Shown here: positions 1 through 8,749 of the stretch, piece by piece
Numbering within the stretch: the stretch's first letter is position 1
Layout of the letters: each line of letters begins with the position of its first letter
From: an uncultured Verrucomicrobiota bacterium
GTDB lineage: Bacteria; Verrucomicrobiota; Verrucomicrobiia; Limisphaerales; UBA9464
Length of the DNA: 40,449 nucleotides
NCBI GenBank assembly: GCA_903842505.1
Contig: CAIMMI010000021.1
Location: 1 to 40,449, forward strand
Direction of reading: 5' to 3'
The notes under the pieces: generated by a model
The model's database searches: none
What the model saw: only the letters and a program-made list of their open reading frames with translations
Told to the model about the DNA's origin: nothing
Program-made: the position numbers and the translations under genes

Positions 1-634
1 CATCGTACGTCCACTGCGTTTCCTTCCCGATCTGGTTCGTGTAGCTGGTCGGGCCACGGAAGTTGGCGCTGTAGAACCAACGTTCCGGCACACCGCTGTT
101 GAGGGTGCGCGTCTCGATCCGCCCCAATGCGTCGTAAGCGTTGGTGGTGGTGACCCCGTTGCGATCCGTCGAGGTCAGGACCTGATTGTCGGGCCGGTAC
201 GTCCGGGATTCGCCAACGCCGAACGCGTTCCTCTGCTGCACCCATCTTCCGAGATTGTCGTAGGTATTGGTCGTGCTGCCGAGGGCGTCGGTGGTTACCC
301 GGAGACGCGCCAGCAGATCGTACTCATGCGAGACGCTTCCAAAGCCCGGGAAGGCGGTGGCGGTCTTCCAGCCCACCATGTTGAAGGTGTTGGTTGTGGT
401 TTCGGCCAGTCCCAGTCCGTATCCCCGGGTGATTTGGGAGGCTCCGTCGCAGTCGCAGTATTGCCACGCGGTGATCGTTCCGGCGGGATCTGTCTCAAAG
501 GTGACACGTCGCCGCGCATCGTAGGTCCACGAGTTCGTCGCGTAGTTGGTCCCACCGACCACCCGCACCAGCGCCGTCCGATCGAGGATCAACTGGCCAC
601 CGGTACCACCGGAGTAGCTTTGCCCGGGGAACAG
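1..634 (-). pseudogene. RHS/YD-repeat protein, partial; 5' end missing
   Basis: The minus strand reads as an uninterrupted series of YD repeats from 634 to the left edge, with pieces such as TNSWTYDARRRVTFETDP, TTTNTFNMVGWKT, TNTYDNLGRW and TNAYDALGRIETR. RHS proteins carry tens of these repeats in a cell-surface or secreted shell. The frame is closed upstream by a TGA at 637-635, and no ATG with a ribosome site lies near that end, so the N-terminal part appears lost. A WQYCDCDG segment inside the repeats is of the Cys-containing kind often seen in Verrucomicrobiota RHS proteins. The 3' end lies outside the window. It could be a remnant, or a gene with an unusual GTG start. Confidence 0.8.
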
Positions 635-744
635 TCAGGTCCCAGATGTCCGCGCTCTCCCCTTCAACAACGTCGCTACCGTCGTTGTTGAAACCCTGCC
701 GCTGTTCTGTGTCCTCGGTGGCCTCAGCGGTGAATGCCCGCCCC

Positions 745-2112
745 CTACCTCAACCCGCTCTCCAACCGCACCAACGCTGCGTCGCGGTTGTCCGACCAGT
801 TCGATCCCCACTCGATCAGGTACGCCGCGCCGTCCGGTCCCAGTTGGAGACAGATCGGCCGACGGAACTTCGTCCCCGGCATCACTGGCTTCAGCGTGGC
901 CAGCCGATCCTCGGCATCGAACCACGCCAACTGGATCCAGCCGCGCTCCCACTCGAAGAGGAACGTTCCGCCATCAAAGTCCCGGGGCAGTTGCCGCGCC
1001 GACGGATTCCCGGCGTCGAAGTGGAACGTCGGCCCCGCCATCGCTGAACGCGGCCCAGACCCCACCGACGGCCAGCGCGTCGACGGCCCCGGCGGATACC
1101 ACAGGAACGCAGGCCGCGCCGGTGGCAGCTCCCGCAGTCCCGTGTTGTGGACCGATTCGTTGACTGGATGCGCCGGATCAAACGGTGCCCCTGCAACCTT
1201 CGCCGCGAAGTCCCACGCCCGGTACGGCCGATTGTCCGCGCTGAAGTGCGGCCAGCCAAAATTGCCCGCGGTGCGCGTCACGTTGAATTCGTCGAATCCA
1301 GCCGGCCCACGCTGCGGATCCGGTCCAAACGCATCCGGTCCCACGTCGCCCCAGCACAGCCTCCCGGTTCTTGAGTCCACGCCGAACCGGAACGGATTCC
1401 GGCAGCCCATCGCATAGATCTCCGGCAGGGCCTTCGCCGTACCCGTTGGAAACAGGTTGCCGGCAGGAATCGTATAGGTGCCGTCCGCCTCCGGATGGAT
1501 GCGCAGGATCTTTCCCCGGAAGTCTGCCGTGTTCGCCGCCGTGCGTTGCGAATCATTCAGGGCTCGGTCCGGACGTTGGTCCAGTGGCGCGAACCCATCC
1601 GACTCCCCCGCCCGCGTGTAGTCCCCGGTCCCGATATAGAGATTGCCCGACGCATCGAAGGCCATGCCACCGCCCGAATGGTTCGGCTTCGGAATCAACG
1701 TGGGAACCCGGAGCAGGATCTTCTGCGAAGCCACATCCAGTGATTCACCCGACAGTGTGAACCTCGACACCCGATTCTCCAGCACCCCGATCGTGCCGTG
1801 GTACAGGAACACCCAGCCATTCGTGCCGAACCCCGGATGCAAGGCCAGCCCCAGGATCCCATCCTCCGGACCGGAGAACACCGGCAGCTTCCCGACCGTC
1901 CGCATCTGCGCATCCGTTGGATCCCACACCTTCACTGCTCCGCGTCGTTCCGCCAGGATCACCCGCCCATCCCGCGCGACATCCAGCGCGATGGGCTCCT
2001 CCAACCCGACCGCCAGTTCCATCCGCACCACGTCCGCCGACACCGCACCCAGCATGGCGGCAACCAACCACCCGCACGCCGTCACCCACGCTACGATCCA
2101 CCGGGAAACCAT
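745..2112 (-). CDS. Secreted PQQ-dependent sugar dehydrogenase (GSDH/sorbosone dehydrogenase family)
   Basis: A 455-residue predicted periplasmic or secreted six-bladed beta-propeller of the glucose/sorbosone dehydrogenase family, which oxidises sugars with PQQ. The start is the ATG at 2112, giving MVSRWIVAWVTACGWLVAAM, a good signal peptide. An open frame continues 5' to 2238, but that part is encoded by a dispersed repeat (SLAPP, then KLESENFELLNF) and is not coding. Family hallmarks seen are GILGLALHPGFGTNGWVFLYH near the N-terminus, NHSGGGMAFDASGNLYIGTGD in the middle, and the conserved LPEIYAMGCRNPFRFGVD with the arginines expected around the cofactor. The substrate cannot be told from the sequence. 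No PQQ biosynthesis gene is in the window. Confidence 0.88.
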   Translation of the reverse strand: MVSRWIVAWVTACGWLVAAMLGAVSADVVRMELAVGLEEPIALDVARDGRVILAERRGAVKVWDPTDAQMRTVGKLPVFSGPEDGILGLALHPGFGTNGWVFLYHGTIGVLENRVSRFTLSGESLDVASQKILLRVPTLIPKPNHSGGGMAFDASGNLYIGTGDYTRAGESDGFAPLDQRPDRALNDSQRTAANTADFRGKILRIHPEADGTYTIPAGNLFPTGTAKALPEIYAMGCRNPFRFGVDSRTGRLCWGDVGPDAFGPDPQRGPAGFDEFNVTRTAGNFGWPHFSADNRPYRAWDFAAKVAGAPFDPAHPVNESVHNTGLRELPPARPAFLWYPPGPSTRWPSVGSGPRSAMAGPTFHFDAGNPSARQLPRDFDGGTFLFEWERGWIQLAWFDAEDRLATLKPVMPGTKFRRPICLQLGPDGAAYLIEWGSNWSDNRDAALVRLESGLR

Positions 2113-2660
2113 GCCCCGACCCTGACCAACACGGCGAAAGTTGAGGAGTTCGAAGTTTTCAGATTCAAGTTTGAAGCAGGTGGCAAGGGGTGGGGCGAGA
2201 CTCCGTCGAGCCGCCGTCACGCCCGCTCCCAGCCCCAACGGGGCGTCCTACGAAAGCCCAGGGCATCGCCCTGGGAAACGCATCCATACACCTCGCAGAG
2301 CCCTGAAAGGGCGAACCAGTTCCCATGATCGTCCATCGTGGTCCCCAAACCTGACACGCCCTTTCAGGGCTCTTTCACGATTGGGTCTGTGTTCCCGGGG
2401 CGGTGCCCCGGGCTGCCTTTGCACGCCCCGTTGGGGCTGACTTCCCTTCCGGTTCACCTGAGCCCATCCACTCGGGTCCATCCTGTTCATCCTGCCCATC
2501 CTGTCTTCTGCGCCCCTCGTTCATCCTGTCCTGTCCTCCCGGGGCGGTGCCCCGGGCTGTCTTCGCACGCCCCGTTGGGGCTGACTTCCCATCCGGTTCA
2601 TCCCATCCCGAAAACCATCCCTCTGGAATCTGGGAACTGGTAACTCGGAACTCCCCCGCC
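2113..2660. repeat. Gene-free spacer packed with palindromic dispersed repeats
   Basis: There is no credible gene here. The spacer contains a TTCAGATTCAAGTTTGAAG block at 2159-2177 and the GGCGAGACTCCGTCGAGCC repeat (2190-2213). A hairpin CCCAGGGC-at-CGCCCTGGG lies near 2258-2275. Two opposed GCCCTGAAAGGGC/GCCCTTTCAGGGC palindromes occur near 2300 and 2358. Two almost identical about 53-bp copies (2394-2446, 2538-2590) each consist of a CCCCGGGGCGGTGCCCCGGG hairpin followed by GCACGCCCCGTTGGGGCTGA. A GGGAACTGGTAACTCGGAACTCCC-like segment lies at 2630-2655. These look like REP/MITE-type intergenic elements. Confidence 0.75.
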
Positions 2661-4658
2661 CTACTTCTCCCTCCCCTCACTGAACCGCGCCCTTCCCGAC
2701 GGATCGACCTCCGACACAAACCGCCATCCACCCGCCTCGACCGTCAGCCTTCCGGAGAGCCAGTCCTGCCGGATCGGTGATGAACCGGTCGTCGGCGCGT
2801 AGGGTGCCCGCAGCGCGGCCCAGTCCCACGCGACGCCGTCGCGCTGCACGACGGGCAGGTCCGACTCCGCGTTCCACGTCACCGACAGCCGCGCTCCATC
2901 CGTGGCGGTGAGTTCGTGCTGGAATTTCGATCGCTTCGCGAACGCCGCCTTCGACGGGAGCGGCGAACCCGCCGGCAGCACCTCCATCGCGAACCCGGCC
3001 AGCTCCTCGCCCAGGGTCGAGATCTCGAACACCGCTTCCTTCGCGAAGGCGCCTGTTGTCCGTCCCGGTGGCGCCACCGTCCGCGCCGCACCCAGTTGCA
3101 ACGGCCAGACAAACAGGCTCACCGAACGCACGTCGATGCGCCACGGGATCGTCGCGATGCTCCACTTCGCGTCCGCGGGAAGCTGGAGGAAGAAGGACGA
3201 ACCCGGCCCGGCCGGTCGCAACCACACCACCCGGTTGCGGAACTGCGCCACCTGGTCGCCCACCCGCTTGAACTGGTGTTCCCACGGCGGCGCCACCATC
3301 CACGACGCATGCACCGCGCCTCGCCCGGGATCGTCGATCACCAGGCTGAACACCGACGGATTCCACGCCTGCTCCGGACCCTCCGAAACCAACGTGCCCA
3401 TCTGGAATCCAGCCCCGACAAACTGGGTCTCCCGATACATCGGCTCCATCGGCCCGTTTGGCCTCCACAACTGGTACGGCGGCTTCGACGACGTCGTCTC
3501 CACCGGCACTGGAAACTCCTTCCGCGCCAGATGCACCACCGCCCGGGGCGGACGATACCCGCTCGTGGCATGGTGGACGTCGTCGCGGTCCGGCGCCGGA
3601 TCCGACTGGAGCGCGACGCCGAAGTAGAGTTCGAGCGCATGGATCGCGTTGCCACCGAACGGCACGGTCGAACTGCCGTAGTCCCGCAACTGCGGCCCAC
3701 CGAACGTCCCTCGCCGATACTTCCAGGCCGCCATCGCGTACAGCGAATCGAGGCACGCCTTCGCCAGCCCGCGCACCTCCGCGTCCTTGGCAAAGTCATA
3801 CAGGTTGTGCCAGCTCGACAGCGCGTGCCCGTGATAGTTCGACGAATCCCACTCGCGCATCCCCACCTGATACATCGACACGACATACTCCCGGATCCGC
3901 GACAACGCCGCCTGCCGCGCGGCCTCGTTCACCGATTCCTCCGCAGCGAGGTAGATCGCCACCTCGCGCATGGCCCGCAGGTTGTCCGTGTCCCGCGCAT
4001 CCACCCAGCCGCCCTTCACGTCCGGGCCCCAGCCTTCGCGCGTGCGGTTCCCTTCGCCGTAGCGCGGATGCGCCCGGCCGAGGGGATCCGCCGAAGTCCA
4101 CGAAGCGAAGGCCGAACGCATCCGGTCGCGGTATTCCGGATCGAGGTCCGGCCCGAAGAGGAAGTACTTCCGGACCTGCCCCTTCAATGTGAAGCACCAA
4201 TACAGGTCGATGCCGCCCGTGTGGGCGTGATCCGTGCGCGCCTGGTTGTCTGTTTCCTGAAGGTAGCGGAGCCCGCGCGCCCGATCGCCCGCCAGTACGT
4301 GTGCCATGGCCCGGGGATAGAGGTCCTTTTCGCTTTCGCCATAGGTCGTCCCGCTGAGGCGTGGCGACGCCAACATCCGGACCGCCCGCGCCGCACGCTC
4401 GCGAAAGGCGGACTCCCATTCGTCCGGCCAGGGATTCGCCAGGGTCGCTGGCGGGGGTGTTCCGCCAATCCGAGGATCCACCGCGGCCGGATTCTCGGCG
4501 GCCAGACAGACGATTCCTGCAATCCAACCAGCCACCCAGACCGGCACCACGGCCCGCCAGCAAATCGATGATTCCGTTCGAAGCTTCACGAAGGCCACAG
4601 GATGGTCGGCCGCCGCTCCATCGGACAGACGGAAAACTTTTGTCTGGCCTTCCGCCAT
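2661..4658 (-). CDS. Large secreted protein, probable alpha/alpha-toroid (polysaccharide lyase/hydrolase-like)
   Basis: 665 residues. The ATG at 4658 is preceded by AGGAAGG seven bases upstream, which supports this start. It gives a long basic N-region followed by a hydrophobic segment (AVVPVWVAGWIAGIVCLA, about residues 36-53), so export is likely. Residues about 90-360 are alpha-helical with aromatic clusters (GGIDLYWCF, EWDSSNYHGHALSSWHNLYDF), like the toroid domains of alginate lyase or heparinase-type enzymes. Residues 380-665 look beta-rich, like the sandwich domain that follows in those enzymes. No catalytic motif could be assigned with certainty, so the enzymatic role is only an inference. 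It is head-to-head with the RF3-like gene, 25 bp apart. Confidence 0.6.
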   Translation of the reverse strand: MAEGQTKVFRLSDGAAADHPVAFVKLRTESSICWRAVVPVWVAGWIAGIVCLAAENPAAVDPRIGGTPPPATLANPWPDEWESAFRERAARAVRMLASPRLSGTTYGESEKDLYPRAMAHVLAGDRARGLRYLQETDNQARTDHAHTGGIDLYWCFTLKGQVRKYFLFGPDLDPEYRDRMRSAFASWTSADPLGRAHPRYGEGNRTREGWGPDVKGGWVDARDTDNLRAMREVAIYLAAEESVNEAARQAALSRIREYVVSMYQVGMREWDSSNYHGHALSSWHNLYDFAKDAEVRGLAKACLDSLYAMAAWKYRRGTFGGPQLRDYGSSTVPFGGNAIHALELYFGVALQSDPAPDRDDVHHATSGYRPPRAVVHLARKEFPVPVETTSSKPPYQLWRPNGPMEPMYRETQFVGAGFQMGTLVSEGPEQAWNPSVFSLVIDDPGRGAVHASWMVAPPWEHQFKRVGDQVAQFRNRVVWLRPAGPGSSFFLQLPADAKWSIATIPWRIDVRSVSLFVWPLQLGAARTVAPPGRTTGAFAKEAVFEISTLGEELAGFAMEVLPAGSPLPSKAAFAKRSKFQHELTATDGARLSVTWNAESDLPVVQRDGVAWDWAALRAPYAPTTGSSPIRQDWLSGRLTVEAGGWRFVSEVDPSGRARFSEGREK

Positions 4659-4683
4659 CCAGCCGCCTTCCTAGGCGCCGCAC

Positions 4684-5472
4684 ATGTCGACCGAGTCCAC
4701 CACGTCCGAGGCACGCCTGATCGAGCCGACCCATCCGCACTTCGCCGGGTTCATCTTCAAGATCCAGGCGAACATGGATCCACGGCACCGCGACCGCATC
4801 GCGTTCATCCGCATTGTCAGCGGGAAGTTCGAACGCGACATGGTGGTCACCCACGTGCAATCCGGCCGCAAGGTCCGCCTCTCGTCCTCCCACAAGCTCT
4901 TCGGCAACGAACGCGAGACGGTCGACGAGGCCTGGCCCGGCGACATCATCGGCCTCGTCGGCCATGACGGCTTCGGCATCGGCGACACGCTCACGACGGA
5001 TCCCAGCATCCGGTTCGACGAGATCCCGCGCTTCACGCCCGAAGTCTTCGAGTACTTCCACAATCCGAATACGGCGAAGTTCAAGCAGTTCCGCCAGGGC
5101 CTGGACCAACTCCTCCTCGAGGGCGTCGCGCAGGCCTTCCACCTGAAGGACACGGCCAGCCGCGTTCCACTGCTCGCGGCGGTCGGCCCGCTCCAGTTCG
5201 AAGTCCTCCAGTACCGCCTCGAAACCGAGTACGGCGCCGAGACCCGACGGGAATCCGCACCGTTCACTGCGGTCCGATGGCTTCCCTCCGACCTCTCCAC
5301 CGAGACGCTCGACACCCTGCCGCTCCCGACCGGCGGCCGCATCGCCTTCGACCTCGACCAGAATCCGGTGGCGCTATTCCCGACCGAGTGGTCCCTGAAC
5401 TACTTCGCGCAGAACCAGCCTTCGCTCTCGTTGAGCCCGTTTGCGCCGAAGAAGAAGTACGAGGGCCGGTAG
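4684..5472 (+). CDS. prfC: Release factor 3-like protein lacking the GTPase domain
   Basis: 262 residues that match domains II and III of peptide chain release factor RF3 and nothing else. Seen: FAGFIFKIQANMDPRHRDRIAF (RF3 domain II start), AWPGDIIGLVGHDGFGIGDTL, FTPEVFEYFHNP, and AVGPLQFEVLQYRLETEYGA in domain III. Full RF3 is about 530 residues, and the missing first 270 or so are the whole G domain (P-loop, switch regions). An in-frame TAG at 4672-4674, four codons before the ATG, and a divergent gene beyond it rule out an upstream extension. The remaining part keeps its conserved motifs with no frameshift, so it may be a functional half-protein or a recent truncation. The gene symbol refers to the homologous part only. 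Confidence 0.82.
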   Translation: MSTESTTSEARLIEPTHPHFAGFIFKIQANMDPRHRDRIAFIRIVSGKFERDMVVTHVQSGRKVRLSSSHKLFGNERETVDEAWPGDIIGLVGHDGFGIGDTLTTDPSIRFDEIPRFTPEVFEYFHNPNTAKFKQFRQGLDQLLLEGVAQAFHLKDTASRVPLLAAVGPLQFEVLQYRLETEYGAETRRESAPFTAVRWLPSDLSTETLDTLPLPTGGRIAFDLDQNPVALFPTEWSLNYFAQNQPSLSLSPFAPKKKYEGR

Positions 5473-5565
5473 AGGCAACAGAAGCCCTCCCCACAACCCG
5501 CATCCGGTGGGGCGGTTGACCCGCCGTTCGGGTTTCACCCCTCCCGTCGAGAACCTGGAATCCGC

Positions 5566-6360
5566 TCACGGACCGGGCTTCGCGCCGCCCACCTGCCCCC
5601 CCAGGAATCCCAGCACCTCACCGAAGTTCCGTTCGCCGGCCACCGAGATCATGGCGAAGCTGAGAGCCATCAACCGGACGAGAACGGGTACTCCCGCCGC
5701 CTGTCCCGAAGCATCCGCGTACACCTTGGCCACCTCGGCCAAGGCCTGCCGCCGCTCTGTCGACAGGTTCTGGTACGCATACAGCGACGCCAGCAACGCA
5801 TCGGCCGTCCGCCCGAAATCATCCCCAAAGCCCCGATAGATCCGGAGGATCGTCGAAAAGTTTGCCTCCAGGAATTGCCAACGGGAACTGGCCCGGTTGC
5901 GGTCGATCTGGAGGTCCACCACCTCCATCAGCGTCTTGAGCACGATGTCAGGTCCGAACGTCTGGTCCTTGCCCGCGGAATCCTTCAGGACGACAAGCCG
6001 GGCCCGCATGATCGTCGAGGCCCCGAAGCCGGCCAGAACCGCCGACAGGAACGCCGAATCGCGGGGTTGGAAGCCCAGGCTGAACTTCTCGGGGAACCTC
6101 CAGACGATCAAGAGTCCCCAGATTCCCAGCATTCCATTGAGAAACCAGTACAGCGCCCCATAGGGCGTCAGCAGCGCCTTGACGGGTTCATCCCGGTAAC
6201 GGGAAACAATCTCTGCCGTTCCCAGCGAAGCCCCGAAAAGAAATGCGAGAACCAGCCCTCTGCTGGGGACGTTCAAACCCTCCGGAATCAACCTCAGGGT
6301 CATGCCAGCCAGCAGAATCACCGCTGCGGGCACGACCCAGGATTTGATCCACTGTCCCAT
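5566..6360 (-). CDS. Integral membrane protein of unknown function
   Basis: 264 residues. Hydrophobic helices lie at about residues 8-25, 35-50, 68-86 and 104-118 (VVPAAVILLAGMTL, GLVLAFLFGASLGTA, YWFLNGMLGIWGLLIVW, FLSAVLAGFGASTIM). They are followed by a soluble helical C-terminal half with charged residues (about 125-264). I do not recognise a family. It begins 21 bp downstream of the stop of the 98-codon gene at 6382-6678, so the two are likely co-transcribed. Confidence 0.7.
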   Translation of the reverse strand: MGQWIKSWVVPAAVILLAGMTLRLIPEGLNVPSRGLVLAFLFGASLGTAEIVSRYRDEPVKALLTPYGALYWFLNGMLGIWGLLIVWRFPEKFSLGFQPRDSAFLSAVLAGFGASTIMRARLVVLKDSAGKDQTFGPDIVLKTLMEVVDLQIDRNRASSRWQFLEANFSTILRIYRGFGDDFGRTADALLASLYAYQNLSTERRQALAEVAKVYADASGQAAGVPVLVRLMALSFAMISVAGERNFGEVLGFLGGQVGGAKPGP

Positions 6361-6381
6361 GGCTCAACACAGATAAGGAGC

Positions 6382-6678
6382 TCAAGCCTTCTTGCGGAAG
6401 TACGTCGGATTGCCCAGCAGATCCCGGTTCAGCTCAAACAGCTTTCCCTTCTTCGCCAATCGGCCCATCACCGCAGCAATCTCTTCGCTCGAACCAGCGC
6501 CCAGGCTACTGACCACATCCGGAACACGAACCGCCTTGCCTTCAGGAATGTTGTTGAAGACCCAATCCTCAACCACTTCCTGGGACTTGCTCAGCACCGT
6601 TTCCACATTCCCCGGTGCCGGACGGGGTGCGGAACCGGAGATCAGAAAGCTCGGGCTGAACTGCTTGACCAAATCCAT
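6382..6678 (-). CDS. Small conserved-looking protein, possible winged-helix fold
   Basis: 98 residues, no signal peptide. The C-terminal two thirds (SQEVVEDWVFNNIPEGKAVRVPDVVSSL, then SSEEIAAVMGRLAKKGKLFELNRD) has the helix-helix-strand pattern of a small winged-helix module, ending in a basic tail FRKKA. The function is unknown. It is the first gene of a probable two-gene operon with the membrane protein at 5566-6360, so it could be a regulator or partner of that protein. This is an inference from position only. Confidence 0.6.
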   Translation of the reverse strand: MDLVKQFSPSFLISGSAPRPAPGNVETVLSKSQEVVEDWVFNNIPEGKAVRVPDVVSSLGAGSSEEIAAVMGRLAKKGKLFELNRDLLGNPTYFRKKA

Positions 6679-6817
6679 GGGTCGAATAGAGCGCCCGCAC
6701 CATTTGGTGTAAAGGTGTTTGTCCCCCTGCCCACGGACACGGCCTCCAGGCCTGAAACCTCAATCTTGAAACTCCCTGCGTTGCGCATCCCGGAACGCAC
6801 TGATACGGTCCCCGGGC

Positions 6818-7222
6818 ATGTCGGAGATTGCCAGTTACGTGATTCACGGAGCCGCCCAGGTCACCCCCGCGACCCTGGACAAAGTGCTCCGCAACCTTCC
6901 CCTCTGGAAGGTGGAGTTCGCCCAGATCAACGCGCCCCATTTCCCCCACCTCGTCGACCAACTCGAGTTCCTCGCGGACGTCGTCGAGGACGTCGCGGAG
7001 GGGGCCTACAAGGATCTGCCGTACGCAGCCCTCGCCGCCGGTGTCTTCGCCCTGATGTACGCCCACAAGAAGACGGACATCATCCCGGACAACGTCGGAC
7101 CCCTCGGTCACTCGGATGACTCCAGCGTCGCCCGCGCCGTGTTGATCCTTCATGAGAAGGCCTTCGCCGCTTACGCTGAGAAGACCGGCGTCGAGTTCGA
7201 CCGCATCACCAGCAAGCCCTGA
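6818..7222 (+). CDS. YkvA/DUF1232-like small protein
   Basis: 134 residues. The central segment, with helix DLPYAALAAGVFALMYAHKK followed by TDIIPDNVGPLGHSDDSSVAR, resembles the YkvA (DUF1232) pattern, in which a helix is followed by D-x-I-P-D, a short turn and a D-D pair. It is longer than most YkvA proteins at the N-terminus. The function of the family is poorly known. The gene stands alone on the plus strand, with a 139-bp spacer upstream that contains a TTGAAAC-type repeat fragment. Confidence 0.55.
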   Translation: MSEIASYVIHGAAQVTPATLDKVLRNLPLWKVEFAQINAPHFPHLVDQLEFLADVVEDVAEGAYKDLPYAALAAGVFALMYAHKKTDIIPDNVGPLGHSDDSSVARAVLILHEKAFAAYAEKTGVEFDRITSKP

Positions 7223-7314
7223 TCCCGCCCGGCACCCGGCTGTGTGCCTCGTTTTCCACGACCCCGGTTCAAACGCCACAAGACGTTGACCAGCGCGGAA
7301 GCCACCCTCGGCCG

Positions 7315-8745
7315 ATGGATTCCTCCGGCCGTAGCCGCTCGGCATTCCCACGCCGCCCGGGCCTGACGGGGCGCCTCACCCTCTCCTGGGTTTTGGCGCC
7401 CCTGTTCCTCCTATGGGCCCGGACCCTCGCCCAGGTCCCGGAACCCGGCCCGATTCCCGCCGGACTCCGCGAACGATTCCATCTCGCCCCGTTCTACCAG
7501 CAGGCGGTCCTGCTCCGCGGTTTTCCCATCGTCGCCTCCACCAACGTCTCCCGCCCCGCCTTGCGCGAAGCGGCCTGGATCGTCACCCGGATGCTCGAAG
7601 GCCGGGAGGACCTCCTTCAGGCAATGGCCTCCAACCGCGTCCGCCTTGCCGTCATGGCCTGGAACGAGTTCACGACCGACGTCCCGGAACACGCCAACCT
7701 CCAGCCCAAGGTCTACTGGGATCGCCGCGCCCGCGGCCTCGGCGCCACTCCCGAAGCCCCCGCGGTCAGTTGCGGCGAGGAGAATCTCCTCGGTTACGCC
7801 GGCGACCCCTACTCCACCGAGAACATCCTCATCCACGAGTTCGCCCACGCCATCCACGAGACCGGACTCCGCTCCACTGACCCCACCTTCGACGACCGCC
7901 TCGGCAAAGCCTTCCACAGCGCCACCAACCAGGGCCTCTGGAAGGGAACCTACGCCGCCGTCAACCGACACGAGTACTGGGCCGAAGCCGTCCAATGCTG
8001 GTTCGACAACAACCGCGAGAACGACGCCCTGCACAACCACGTCAACACCCGCACCGAACTCCGCGCCTACGACCCCACGGTGGCTGCCCTTTGCCAGGAG
8101 GTGTTCGGTGACCGCGGCTGGCGCTACGTAAAGCCCGACCAACGCCCCGCCGCCGGACAGGCCCATCTCACCGGACAGGACCCCGCCAAGGCACCCGCCT
8201 TCCGCTGGCGCGCCGCTCCCGTGGGCGACCGTCCCGTCGTCTCCATCCAGACCGCCCTCGGCGACATCGAGGTGGAACTCGATCCGAAGCACGCACCCGT
8301 CTCCACCACGAACTTCCTCCGCTACGTCCACGAGGGCTTCTACAGCGACGGTTCGTTCTTCCGCACCGTCCGGGCCGACAACCAACCCACCAACCGGATC
8401 CGCATCTCCGTCATCCAGGCCCAGGCCAACCCCGCCCGGGAGAAGGACGCCTTCCCGCCCATTCCCCTCGAGCGGACCCGCGACACCGGCCTCCGCCACC
8501 TCGACGGCACCCTCTCCATGGCCCGCGAAGGTCCCGATTCCGCCACTCACCACTTCTTCCTCTGCGTCGGCGACCAACCCGAACTCGACTTCGGCGGCAC
8601 CCGCAATCCCGACGGCCAGGGCTTCGCTGCCTTCGGCCGCGTCGTGAAGGGCATGGATCTCGTCCGCCAGATCCAGGCCGCCCAGGCCGACGCCCAACAG
8701 CTCTCGCCGCCCATCCGCATCCAACGCGCCATCCGACTCAACTGA
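7315..8745 (+). CDS. Secreted zinc metallopeptidase-cyclophilin fusion
   Basis: 476 residues with two domains. A signal peptide (LTLSWVLAPLFLLWARTLAQ, residues about 21-40) precedes a metallopeptidase-like domain. It carries HEFAH at 174-178 (HExxH zinc motif), and YWAE with Glu 224 downstream offers the third ligand, as in lethal-factor-type and other gluzincins. Residues 309-476 are a cyclophilin-type peptidyl-prolyl isomerase. Seen are GDIEVELDPKHAPVSTTNFL, the FFRTV segment (348-352), GTLSMAR (398-404), HFFLCVGDQPELDFGG and GQGFAAFGRVVKGMDLV. The fusion suggests a protease working with local prolyl isomerisation outside the cytoplasm. It is followed after only 4 bp by a hydroxyproline-epimerase-like gene, so the two are probably one operon. 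Confidence 0.85.
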   Translation: MDSSGRSRSAFPRRPGLTGRLTLSWVLAPLFLLWARTLAQVPEPGPIPAGLRERFHLAPFYQQAVLLRGFPIVASTNVSRPALREAAWIVTRMLEGREDLLQAMASNRVRLAVMAWNEFTTDVPEHANLQPKVYWDRRARGLGATPEAPAVSCGEENLLGYAGDPYSTENILIHEFAHAIHETGLRSTDPTFDDRLGKAFHSATNQGLWKGTYAAVNRHEYWAEAVQCWFDNNRENDALHNHVNTRTELRAYDPTVAALCQEVFGDRGWRYVKPDQRPAAGQAHLTGQDPAKAPAFRWRAAPVGDRPVVSIQTALGDIEVELDPKHAPVSTTNFLRYVHEGFYSDGSFFRTVRADNQPTNRIRISVIQAQANPAREKDAFPPIPLERTRDTGLRHLDGTLSMAREGPDSATHHFFLCVGDQPELDFGGTRNPDGQGFAAFGRVVKGMDLVRQIQAAQADAQQLSPPIRIQRAIRLN

Positions 8746-8749
8746 CCCC

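Noticed and set aside
635-744. Possible continuation of the RHS gene upstream of 634 in another frame
   Set aside because: The translation (AFTAEATEDTEQRQGFNNDG) has no YD pattern and resembles common intergenic ACCGAGGACAC-type repeat DNA.
2916-4571. 551-codon open frame on the plus strand opposite the large secreted protein
   Set aside because: Arg/His/Pro-rich composition without any recognisable motif; it is the antisense shadow of a real gene with a signal peptide and ribosome site.
5487-5520. CCCCAC...GTGGGG hairpin after the RF3-like gene as a terminator
   Set aside because: Six base pairs with a 12-base loop and no T-run; not strong enough to call.
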